64,000 nt of DNA from Actinomadura madurae (GTDB lineage: Bacteria; Actinomycetota; Actinomycetes; Streptosporangiales; Streptosporangiaceae), in NCBI RefSeq assembly GCF_900115095.1, contig NZ_FOVH01000002.1, forward strand, positions 434,001-498,000, written 5' to 3'. A program made the translations under genes and the position numbers. This document shows, in pieces, positions 51,176 through 58,889 of the stretch (position 1 is the stretch's first letter; every line of letters starts with the position of its first letter). Below the pieces are notes generated by a model. That model searched no databases. It was not told where the DNA came from and worked only from the letters and a program-made list of their open reading frames with translations.

Positions 51176-52971
51176 CCGTGGACGCCCAGCCCCGCACCGA
51201 CCAGGCGCCGGACGGGGCCGCGCCGGTGCCGGCCGCCGAGGCGCTCGTCCGCCGGCTGGAGTCCTTCGGCGTCGAGTACGTGTTCGGCACCTGCGGGCAC
51301 ACCAACATCGCGCTGCTGGACGCGCTCGGCCGCAGCCCCATCGAGTTCGTCATCGCCCGGCACGAGCAGGCCGCAGCGCACGCCGCCGACGGCTACGCCC
51401 GCGCGTCCGGCAGGCCCGGCGTCCTGCTGCTGCACGTCGGGCCCGGGATGATGAACGCCGTGACCGGCGTGGCCACGGCCGCGATGGACTCGGTCCCGCT
51501 CGTCGCGATCTCCGGCGACGTGCCGTCCTACTACCACGGCCGCCACCCGCACCAGGAGGTCAACCTCCACGCGGACGCGGACCAGACCGCCATCTACCGG
51601 CCGTTCGTCAAGCGCGCCTGGCACGTGCACCGCGCCGAGGACCTGTCCCGGTTCACCGAGCGGGCCTTCTGGACCGCCACGTCGGGACGTCCCGGTGCGG
51701 TCCTCCTCAACGTCCCGATGGACCTGTTCTCCCGCACGGTCGCGCCGGACGACCACCCGCTGCCGGCGAGCACGGCGCCGCCCGATCTCCCGGCGCCGGT
51801 CGCCGGACGCATCGCCCGCATGCTCGCCGAGGCCGAGCGGCCGCTGATCTACCTCGGCGGCGGGCTCCGCGAGGGGCCGGGACGCGACGCGCTGCTCTCC
51901 CTGGCCGAGCACCTGGACATCCCGATCGTGCACTCGCTGATGGGCAAGGGCGCCGTCCCCGACGATCACCCACTGCTGCTCGGGATGCCGGGTTTCTGGG
52001 GGCTGGAAGCCACCAACGACTACGCCCGCCACGCCGACGTCGTCCTCGCGCTGGCGACCCGGTTCGCCGAGACCGACGCCAGCTCGTGGGACGAGCGGTA
52101 CACCTGGAACCTCGGTGGCGGCCCCTCGTCCGGCCGGCTGATCCAGATCGACATCGACGCCGCCGAGATCGGGCGCAACTACCCGGTGGAGATCGGCGCC
52201 GTCGCCGACGTGACGCTGGCCGTGCAGGCCATCGCCACGCAGGTGCGGGCCGCCCCGCCGGCCGACCGCCCGGCCCTCCGCGAGCGGATCCGCGCCGCCC
52301 GCACCGGCCTGTTCGCCGAGAGCCGCGAACGGGGCCGCGGCGACGACTTCCCGCTCCGGCCGGAGCGCATCCTCGCCGACCTGCGCGACGCCCTCCCGGC
52401 CGAAGCGGTGCTGGTCACCGACGTCGGCTGGAACAAGAACGGCGTCGCCCAGTGCTACGAGCTGCCCGCCGAGGGCCGCTTCATCACCCCCGGCGGAGCC
52501 TCGACGATGGGCTTCGGGCCGGCCGCCGCGGTCGGCGTCCAGATCGCGCAGCCGGACCGCGTCGTCGTCGCGCTCGTCGGCGACGGCGGCATGAGCGCCC
52601 AGCTCCCGGCCGTCCCGATGGCCGTCGAGCGCGGCCTGCCGGTGATCTTCGTGGTGATGAACAACCGCGCCCACGGCACGATCGCCGACCTGCAGGCGGC
52701 CAACTTCGGCGCGAGCTACGGATGCGAGTTCCGGGACCCCGCCGGACGCCCCTACAGCCCGGACTTCGCCGCCCTCGCCAGGGCGTGCGGAGCCGACGGA
52801 TACGACGTCCCGGCGCCGGCGGACCTGCTGCCGGCGCTGCGGTCGGCGGCGGCCAGGCGGCGACCCGCCGTGCTGGACGTGCCCATGGTCAATGAGCCGG
52901 TGCCGACACCCGGGCACTGGAACATCAACGACATCTACCAGGGTGTCTTCCCGGAACAGGGGACGCGATGA
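51172..52971 (+). CDS. ThDP enzyme, acetolactate synthase/2-hydroxyacyl-CoA lyase type
   Basis: A 599-residue thiamine-diphosphate enzyme. The activating Glu is in FVIARHEQAAAHAADGYARASG (about 65), and the ThDP/Mg motif runs from VGDGGMSAQLPA to VVMNNRAHGT (about 468-500). A central FAD/ADP-fold domain follows the usual order. The N-terminus reads GTCGHTNIALLDAL where many relatives have GVPG. It could be a 2-hydroxyacyl-CoA or 2-oxoacid lyase/decarboxylase; with a CoA-transferase in the same regulon, 2-hydroxyacyl-CoA lyase is an attractive guess but not proven. Confidence 0.8.
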   Translation: MTVDAQPRTDQAPDGAAPVPAAEALVRRLESFGVEYVFGTCGHTNIALLDALGRSPIEFVIARHEQAAAHAADGYARASGRPGVLLLHVGPGMMNAVTGVATAAMDSVPLVAISGDVPSYYHGRHPHQEVNLHADADQTAIYRPFVKRAWHVHRAEDLSRFTERAFWTATSGRPGAVLLNVPMDLFSRTVAPDDHPLPASTAPPDLPAPVAGRIARMLAEAERPLIYLGGGLREGPGRDALLSLAEHLDIPIVHSLMGKGAVPDDHPLLLGMPGFWGLEATNDYARHADVVLALATRFAETDASSWDERYTWNLGGGPSSGRLIQIDIDAAEIGRNYPVEIGAVADVTLAVQAIATQVRAAPPADRPALRERIRAARTGLFAESRERGRGDDFPLRPERILADLRDALPAEAVLVTDVGWNKNGVAQCYELPAEGRFITPGGASTMGFGPAAAVGVQIAQPDRVVVALVGDGGMSAQLPAVPMAVERGLPVIFVVMNNRAHGTIADLQAANFGASYGCEFRDPAGRPYSPDFAALARACGADGYDVPAPADLLPALRSAAARRRPAVLDVPMVNEPVPTPGHWNINDIYQGVFPEQGTR

Positions 52972-53033
52972 CCCGCGCGCCCCGCCCTCTCCGACACCGC
53001 CCACCCCGTTGTTCCACCCCCCGAGGTGACATC

Positions 53034-54191
53034 ATGCGAAACCGTTCCAGACTCCGCCTGTCCGCGCTCGCCGCCGGCGCGCTCGCCGCCGGCCTCGCCG
53101 CGGGCTGCGCAGCCCCCGGCGAGTCGGAGGACTCCGGCTCCGGCGGCACCGGCCCGATCAAGATCGCCCTGGTCGACGCGCAGAGCGGCCAGCTCAGCTC
53201 GCTCGGCAAGTGGGAGTACAAGGGCGCCAAGCTCGCCGTGGACGAGTGGAACAAGGCCGGCGGGATCAGCGGCCGGACGGTCCAGCTCGACGTGTTCGAC
53301 GACCAGGGCGACCCGACGGTCGGGACCAACATCGCCCGCAAGATCGACAGCCAGGACTACATCGCGATGCTGGGCACGGCGGAGAGCGCCGTCACGATCG
53401 CGATGGCGCCCACGCTGCGCACGGCCGAGATCCCCAACATCGCCTCCGGGCAGTCGCCGGGGATGGTGGCGCTGAAGAGCCCGTTCCTGTTCCTCAACGG
53501 GCCGACCAGCACCACCTACGACGAGACGCTCGCCAAGTACGTGGTGGACGACGAGAAGCTGACCAAGGTCGCGATGATCACCAACAACGGCGCGTACGGG
53601 AAGGGCGAGCACGACGCCTTCCTCAAGGCGCTGTCGGACCGGGGCGTCAAGCCGGTCGCCGACCAGGTCGTCACCACCGACCAGAAGGACTTCAGCGCCC
53701 AGCTGACCAAGATCCGGCAGAAGTCGCCGCAGGTGGTCTTCCTCGGCGCCGAGGAGGTCGAGTCCGGGCTGATCGTCAAGCAGGCCCGCGACCTCGGCAT
53801 CGACGCGCCGTTCGCCGGCGCCGCGCCCCAGGGCACCCCGGTCTACCTGGACACCGCCGGGGCGCAGAACGCCGAGGGCACCATCGTCAGCTCGCCCTAC
53901 CTCGGCAACGACATCAGCGAGGCGTCCAAGAAGTTCGCCGCCGCGTACAAGGCCGCCTACGGCGAGGAGGCCGAGATGCACGGCGCCAAGGCCTACGACG
54001 GCGCGCAGATCCTGCTCACCGCGCTGAAGAACAGCAATGTCGCGAAGGGGAGGAAGCTGGCCGACGCGATCCGGGCGGTGCGGTACCAGGGGCTGCTCGG
54101 GAACTTCGCCTACGACGAGACGGGGGTCGGCATCAAGACCACCTCCATCGGCATCATCAAGAACGGGAAGCTCGTCAAGGCCGGCGGCTGA
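53034..54191 (+). CDS. Branched-chain-type ABC importer, binding lipoprotein
   Basis: A 385-residue exported binding protein with lipobox LAAGC (Cys 25) after a basic, hydrophobic signal. The mature part is a LivJ-type Peripla_BP_6 fold: IKIALVDAQSGQLSSLGKWEYKGAKLAVDEWNKAGGISGR, VVFLGAEEVESGLIVKQARDLG. GAGGTGA precedes the ATG at 53034, which gives a normal signal peptide; an ATG at 52968 overlapping the ThDP stop would add 22 odd residues. Ligand unknown, probably an acid or alcohol used by this island. Confidence 0.88.
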   Translation: MRNRSRLRLSALAAGALAAGLAAGCAAPGESEDSGSGGTGPIKIALVDAQSGQLSSLGKWEYKGAKLAVDEWNKAGGISGRTVQLDVFDDQGDPTVGTNIARKIDSQDYIAMLGTAESAVTIAMAPTLRTAEIPNIASGQSPGMVALKSPFLFLNGPTSTTYDETLAKYVVDDEKLTKVAMITNNGAYGKGEHDAFLKALSDRGVKPVADQVVTTDQKDFSAQLTKIRQKSPQVVFLGAEEVESGLIVKQARDLGIDAPFAGAAPQGTPVYLDTAGAQNAEGTIVSSPYLGNDISEASKKFAAAYKAAYGEEAEMHGAKAYDGAQILLTALKNSNVAKGRKLADAIRAVRYQGLLGNFAYDETGVGIKTTSIGIIKNGKLVKAGG

Positions 54192-54207
54192 CCGGGGAAG
54201 CGGAACG

Positions 54208-55077
54208 ATGCAGGTCTTCCTTCAGACGCTGATAGGCGGGCTGAGCCTCGGTGCCATCTACGCGCTGGTCGCGATGGGGTTCAGCCTGGTCTACCGCACC
54301 ATGGGGCTGGTCAACTTCGCGCACGCCGACGTGCTCATGATCGGCGCCTATGCCGCGTCCACCTTCTACATGTCCACCAAGCTGCCGTTCGCCCTGGCGA
54401 TGGCGCTGGCCATCGCGGTGACCGGGCTCATCGGCCTGTTCATCGAGCGGGTGCTGCGCCCGCTGGAGAACAAGGACTTCACGCTGATGCTGATCGGCAC
54501 GATCGGCTTCGGGATGGTCCTGCAGGCGGTCGCCGTGCTGATCTGGGGCGCGACCGGACGCGCCGTGTCGTCCCCGGTGGGCGGCGCGCCGCTGGAGTTC
54601 GCCGGGCTGCGGGTCCGCACCTACGACCTGGTCGTGCTCCTGATCGCGGCCGTCGCGGTCGTGCTGCTGGTCGGGTTCCTGCAGCGCACCAAGATGGGCG
54701 CCGCGATGCAGGCGGTCGCGATGGACCACGAGGCGGCCACCGCCGTCGGCATCCACGTCGGCCGCAGCAACGCCATCGCGTTCGCCATCGGCGCGGGTCT
54801 CGCCGCGCTGGCGGGCGGGCTGGTCGGCCCGCTGCTGTACGTGAACCCGACGATGGGCGGGACGATCGGGATCAAGGGGTTCGCGGCCGCCATGCTCGGC
54901 GGCTGCGGCAACATCCCCGGCGCCATCGCCGGCGGCTTCGCCATCGGGGTCCTGGACTCCTTCGCCGCCGGGCACTTCCAGGGCTACTCCGAGCTGGTCG
55001 TGTTCCTGGTGTTCACGGTGGCGATCATGATCCGGCCCACCGGGCTGTTCGGCGAGATGACGGTGAGCCGCGCATGA
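54208..55077 (+). CDS. livH: Branched-chain-type ABC importer, permease LivH-like
   Basis: A 289-residue inner-membrane permease with about eight helices: LIGGLSLGAIYALVAMGFSLVYRTMGLVNFAHADVLMIGAY, typical of LivH, and the EAA-like IGIKGFAAAMLGGCGNIPGAIAGGF. Starts 16 bases after the binding-protein gene and overlaps the next permease gene by four bases. Confidence 0.93.
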   Translation: MQVFLQTLIGGLSLGAIYALVAMGFSLVYRTMGLVNFAHADVLMIGAYAASTFYMSTKLPFALAMALAIAVTGLIGLFIERVLRPLENKDFTLMLIGTIGFGMVLQAVAVLIWGATGRAVSSPVGGAPLEFAGLRVRTYDLVVLLIAAVAVVLLVGFLQRTKMGAAMQAVAMDHEAATAVGIHVGRSNAIAFAIGAGLAALAGGLVGPLLYVNPTMGGTIGIKGFAAAMLGGCGNIPGAIAGGFAIGVLDSFAAGHFQGYSELVVFLVFTVAIMIRPTGLFGEMTVSRA

Positions 55078-56912
55078 CGGACCTGCTCAAACATCCCCGT
55101 ACCCCGCGGCTCGGCGGGATCGCGGTGCTCGTGGTCGCGGCCTGGATCCTGCCGTACCAGGTCGGGAGCTACGCGATCCACGTCGTCAACATCGCGCTGG
55201 TGTTCGCGCTGCTGGCGATCGGGATGGGCCTGGCCATGGGCATCGCGGGCCAGATCAACCTCGCGCAGGTCGCCTTCTTCGGGGTGAGCGCCTACGCGAC
55301 CGCGATCCTCACCACGCACAACGGGCTCGGGTTCTGGCCGGCCGCCGCGCTGGCGATGCTGGCGTCCGCGGTGATCGGGCTGCTGGTCGGCATCCCGGCA
55401 CTGCGGATGCAGTCGCACTACCTCGGCATCGTCACGCTCGGGCTCGCGCTCGGGTTCATCAACTGGACGACCAACGCCGAGATCGCCGGCGGCGCGGAGG
55501 GCATCTCGGCCATCCCCGTCCCGCCGATGTTCGGCATCGACCTGTCCAGCGAGTACCTGTACTACTACCTCGAAGTGGTGGTGTTCGCGCTCGCGCTGCT
55601 GTTCGGGCAGTTCGTCGTCCGGACCGGCCTCGGCCGCCGGATGATGGCGATGCGGGACGACCCGCTGGCCGCGGGCGCGGTCGGCGCGGAGATCCCGCTG
55701 CTGCGGATGACGGCGTTCATGCTGTCCAGCGTGTTCGGCGGCCTCGCCGGCGTACTGTACGTGGGGCTGATCCGCTACATCGCGCCGGACACCTTCAACA
55801 TCGCCAACATGTTCCTGCTGCTGGCGATGGTCGTGATCGGCGGCCGGCAGAGCCTGACCGGCTGCGTCGTCGGCGCGGTCGGCCTCACGCTGATCCGCGA
55901 GCAGCTGGTGGACTACCCCACCTACGCGCAGCTCGGGTTCGGCGTGGTCGTGGTGCTCATGGTGGTCTTCGCGCCGACCGGCCTCGCGGGCGTCCCCGCC
56001 AGGGTGAAGGCCGTCGTCGACCGGCGCCGCGGCAGGTCCGTGGACCGCGCCGTGCTGCGGCCGTTCCAGCCGTACGAGCCCGGCGGGGACGCGGGGACGA
56101 AGGCGGACGGGCGGCCGATGCTGGAGATCGAGAGCGTCTCCAAGCAGTTCCGCGGCCTGAAGGCCCTGAAGGAGGTCTCCCTCACCGTGGAGCGCGGTGA
56201 GATCCGGGGCATCGTCGGGCCGAACGGCTCGGGCAAGACGACGCTGTTCAACGTCATCAGCGGCTTCTACAAGGCGTCCGGCGGGCGGGTGCTGATGGAC
56301 GGCCGGGTCGTCTCGGGCGGACGGCCCTACCGGCTGTCCATGCTCGGCCTGGCCCGCACGTTCCAGAACCTGCGCCTGTTCGGGGAGCTGTCGGTCCGGG
56401 ACAACCTGCTCGTCGCGCTCGACCGGTCGCGCACGTACGCCATCTGGCGGTACGTGCTGTGGCCGGTCGGGATCTGGCGGCAGGAGCGCCGGCTGCACGT
56501 CCGGGCGGACGAGCTGCTCGACCGGTTCGGGCTCGGCGAGTTCGCCGGGGCGCCGCCGGGCTCGCTGCCCTACGGCATCCAGCGCCGCATCGAGATCGCC
56601 CGCGCCATGGCGGGCTCGCCGCGGGTGCTGCTGCTGGACGAGCCCGCGGCGGGGCTGAACGGCGAGGAGGTCCGGCAGCTGTCGGAGATCGTCCGGTCCA
56701 TCCGCGACAGCGGGGTCACCGTGGTGCTCATCGAGCACAACATGGGCCTCGTGATGTCGCTGTGCGAGCGGGTGACGGTCCTGGCGGGCGGCGAGGTGAT
56801 CGCGGAGGGCACGCCCGCCGAGGTGGCCGGCGACCACGCGGTGATCGAGGCCTACCTCGGCGACTCGGCCATGGCGGACATGCCGCTGCCGGACACCACG
56901 GAGGTGAGCTGA
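55074..56912 (+). CDS. LivM permease fused to LivG ATPase
   Basis: A 612-residue fusion. Residues 1-325 are a LivM-like permease (NIALVFALLAIGMGLAMGIAGQINLAQVAFFGVSAYATAIL, GGLAGVLYVGLIRYIAPDTF). Residues about 350-612 are a LivG-like ABC ATPase: Walker A GPNGSGKTT near 382-390, signature LPYGIQRRIEIARA, Walker B VLLLDEPAAGLN. The two are joined by a charged linker. Such LivM-LivG fusions are known in actinobacteria and proteobacteria. It overlaps livH (ATGA) and livF (TGATG). Confidence 0.93.
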   Translation: MTDLLKHPRTPRLGGIAVLVVAAWILPYQVGSYAIHVVNIALVFALLAIGMGLAMGIAGQINLAQVAFFGVSAYATAILTTHNGLGFWPAAALAMLASAVIGLLVGIPALRMQSHYLGIVTLGLALGFINWTTNAEIAGGAEGISAIPVPPMFGIDLSSEYLYYYLEVVVFALALLFGQFVVRTGLGRRMMAMRDDPLAAGAVGAEIPLLRMTAFMLSSVFGGLAGVLYVGLIRYIAPDTFNIANMFLLLAMVVIGGRQSLTGCVVGAVGLTLIREQLVDYPTYAQLGFGVVVVLMVVFAPTGLAGVPARVKAVVDRRRGRSVDRAVLRPFQPYEPGGDAGTKADGRPMLEIESVSKQFRGLKALKEVSLTVERGEIRGIVGPNGSGKTTLFNVISGFYKASGGRVLMDGRVVSGGRPYRLSMLGLARTFQNLRLFGELSVRDNLLVALDRSRTYAIWRYVLWPVGIWRQERRLHVRADELLDRFGLGEFAGAPPGSLPYGIQRRIEIARAMAGSPRVLLLDEPAAGLNGEEVRQLSEIVRSIRDSGVTVVLIEHNMGLVMSLCERVTVLAGGEVIAEGTPAEVAGDHAVIEAYLGDSAMADMPLPDTTEVS

Positions 56913-57631
56913 TGAAGGCGGAAACCCTCACGGTGGAGGACCTCTCCGTCCACTACGGGGGCGTCTGCGCGGTCCGGTCGATCGGGTTCACGGTGGCGCC
57001 GGGGCAGTCGGTGGGCATCATCGGCGCCAACGGGGCCGGCAAGACGTCCACGCTCAAGGCGCTGATGGGCCTCGTGCCCCGCAGCGGCGGCCGGGTCCGG
57101 TTCGGCGACACCGACCTCACCAGGGTCAAGGCGCGCGACGTGGTGCGGCACGGGATCGGCTACGTCCCCGAGGGGCGGCACGTCTTCCCCGGCCTCACCG
57201 TCGAGAAGAACCTGATGCTCGGCGCCTACGCCCGGTCGTGGCGCGGCGCCGAGACGGGGGAGGCGCTCGCCGAGGTGTACGAGCTGTTCCCGGTGCTGAA
57301 GGAGATGCGGTCCCGGCTCGCCGGGGCGCTGTCCGGCGGGCAGCAGCAGATGCTGGCCGTCGGCCGCGCGCTGATGTCGCGGCCCCGCCTGATCCTGCTG
57401 GACGAGCCGTCCATGGGGCTCTCGCCCAAGCTCGTCGAGGACATCCTCGCGGTGCTGGTGCGGCTGCGCGAGGAGGGGCTGAGCCTGCTCCTCGTGGAGC
57501 AGAACGCCAAGCTGACGTTCGAGGCCACGAGCGACTGCGTGGTCATGGAGAACGGCGAGGTCGCGATGACCGGCACCTCCCGGGCGCTGCGCGAGGACGT
57601 CCAGGTCCGGCGCATCTACCTGGGGCTGTAG
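56912..57631 (+). CDS. livF: Branched-chain-type ABC importer, ATPase LivF-like
   Basis: A 239-residue ABC ATPase. Walker A is GANGAGKTS (about 38-46), signature LSGGQQQMLAVGRAL, Walker B LILLDEPSMGL, and the family-typical GIGYVPEGRHVFPGLTVEKNL. The second nucleotide-binding domain partnering the LivG half. Its ATG shares one base with the LivM-LivG stop. It is the last gene before a strong terminator. Confidence 0.94.
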   Translation: MKAETLTVEDLSVHYGGVCAVRSIGFTVAPGQSVGIIGANGAGKTSTLKALMGLVPRSGGRVRFGDTDLTRVKARDVVRHGIGYVPEGRHVFPGLTVEKNLMLGAYARSWRGAETGEALAEVYELFPVLKEMRSRLAGALSGGQQQMLAVGRALMSRPRLILLDEPSMGLSPKLVEDILAVLVRLREEGLSLLLVEQNAKLTFEATSDCVVMENGEVAMTGTSRALREDVQVRRIYLGL

Positions 57632-57641
57632 CGGGCGGCGC

Positions 57642-57683
57642 CGCCCGCCGGCGGCCGGGGGAGGCCCCGGCCGCCGGCGGGCG
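57642..57683. terminator. Very strong perfect hairpin terminator
   Basis: A 19-bp perfect all-GC stem: 57642-57660 pairs with 57665-57683 around a GAGG loop. It lies 11 bases after livF and 23 before the convergent ThuA-like stop, so it can end transcription from both sides. Confidence 0.93.
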
Positions 57684-57705
57684 TGGCCCGCGATCGGAAC
57701 CACCG

Positions 57706-58698
57706 TCACCGGCAGAAGGGCTTCTTGCCCATGGCCGACTCGATGCCGTTCAGCAGCAGGCTCCGGAACCGCGGGGCGCCGGCGAAGTTCGTCCCGTCGT
57801 CGGTGAAGGCCTTGGCGTCATGACCGAGCGTGGTGAGCCAGGCCCGTCCCCCGTCGTAGTACTGGCACCAGGCGACGGGATGGAAGGACCCGTGGCCCGG
57901 GTGCCCCTGCCCGCCCTCGGCGCCCTCCGCCAGGGACTTCTCGTCCACGGTCGCGAGGAAGCGCACCTTGGACGGGAACGGGACGAGGTTGTACCACTCG
58001 TCGCTGAACGTCCAGCGGTTCGGCAGGCCGGCGGTGGAGACGTCCTTGTGGTCCACGGTCTGGACGGTCCCGGTCTGCGCGTGCCCGTGGTCGTAGTAGT
58101 TCGCGCCGCCGAGGAGCCCCTCGTACCACGGCCAGTTGTACTCGGTGCCGAACGCGTTGTGCACGCCCACGAACCCGCCGCCGCCCCGGACGTACTGGCG
58201 CAGCGACGTCTGGGCCGCGTCGTCCAGGGTGTCGCGCGTGCTGCTCATGAAGATCACGGCGTTGTACCGGAACAGCTTCCCGGGGCTGGACAACTGGGTG
58301 ACGTCCTCGGTCCAGTCGACCCCGAACCCGTTGTCCTCGCCCATCTTGACCAGGGCCTTCTGGGCGACGTTCGCGTCGGCGAGCGGCGGGTTCAGCCCGG
58401 CGGCGAGGGCGGGACCGAGGTTGGCGTGCCGCGGCCCCGCGGTCCGGCTGTAGACCAGCACCCGGTAGCCCTGGGCGGGGTCGAAGTTGCCCCAGTCGTG
58501 GTAGCAGCGCGGGTCGGTACCCCGGCAGACGCCGTACTCCGGGTCGCCGAGCTGCTGCGCGCCGCGGTTCGCCGGCTTGGCGTGGGTGCCGCCGGCCGAG
58601 GCGGGCAGGCCGGTGAGCAGCGTGGCCGCGACCAGCGCGGCGGCGGTCCCGGTCGCCGCCGTCACCGCGGTCACCAGGTGGGACGAGGGTCTTCTCAT
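57706..58698 (-). CDS. Secreted ThuA-like domain protein
   Basis: A 330-residue protein with a signal peptide (about 1-36, ending LPASAGG) and a ThuA-like fold, a class I glutamine-amidotransferase-like domain: RVLVYSRTAGPRHANLG, YNAVIFMSSTRDTLDDAAQTSLRQYVRGGGGFVGVHNAFGTEYNWPWYEGLLGG, DEWYNLVPFPSKVRFLATVDE, HPVAWCQYYDGGRAWLTTLGHD. Members are tied to trehalose/glycan use but have no established activity. It is divergent from the PQQ dehydrogenase gene with shared operators, so it belongs to the same response. Confidence 0.87.
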   Translation of the reverse strand: MRRPSSHLVTAVTAATGTAAALVAATLLTGLPASAGGTHAKPANRGAQQLGDPEYGVCRGTDPRCYHDWGNFDPAQGYRVLVYSRTAGPRHANLGPALAAGLNPPLADANVAQKALVKMGEDNGFGVDWTEDVTQLSSPGKLFRYNAVIFMSSTRDTLDDAAQTSLRQYVRGGGGFVGVHNAFGTEYNWPWYEGLLGGANYYDHGHAQTGTVQTVDHKDVSTAGLPNRWTFSDEWYNLVPFPSKVRFLATVDEKSLAEGAEGGQGHPGHGSFHPVAWCQYYDGGRAWLTTLGHDAKAFTDDGTNFAGAPRFRSLLLNGIESAMGKKPFCR

Positions 58699-58729
58699 GG
58701 GGGTTCCTCCCTGACATGCTAGCGCTCTG

Positions 58730-58872
58730 GTCCATCTAGCGGTCCAGATGTACCGCGCAGAGGTTGTAGGACGATCTCACGAGGACGACGAAGCGGCAAT
58801 ACCCTTGTCAATTCCGCTGCCGCGGCTTACCGTGTCGTCCGTTACTCGGACCAACGCGTCCATCTAGCGGAC
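58730..58872. promoter_or_regulatory. Island operator sites between ThuA-like and PQQ dehydrogenase
   Basis: GTCCATCTAGCGGTC (58730-58744) and GTCCATCTAGCGGAC (58858-58872) differ at one base and fit GWCCRYnnAGYGGWC, the same pattern as the sites upstream of the ALDH operon. One lies 31 bases before the ThuA-like start, the other 17 bases before the PQQ dehydrogenase start. Likely the same regulator acts on both. Confidence 0.65.
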
Positions 58873-58889
58873 CGTGAGTTGGGAGCAGC

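Noticed and set aside
52968-53034. ATG at 52968 as start of the binding lipoprotein
   Set aside because: It would add 22 Arg/Pro-rich residues before a normal lipoprotein signal; ATG 53034 has a good ribosome-binding site.
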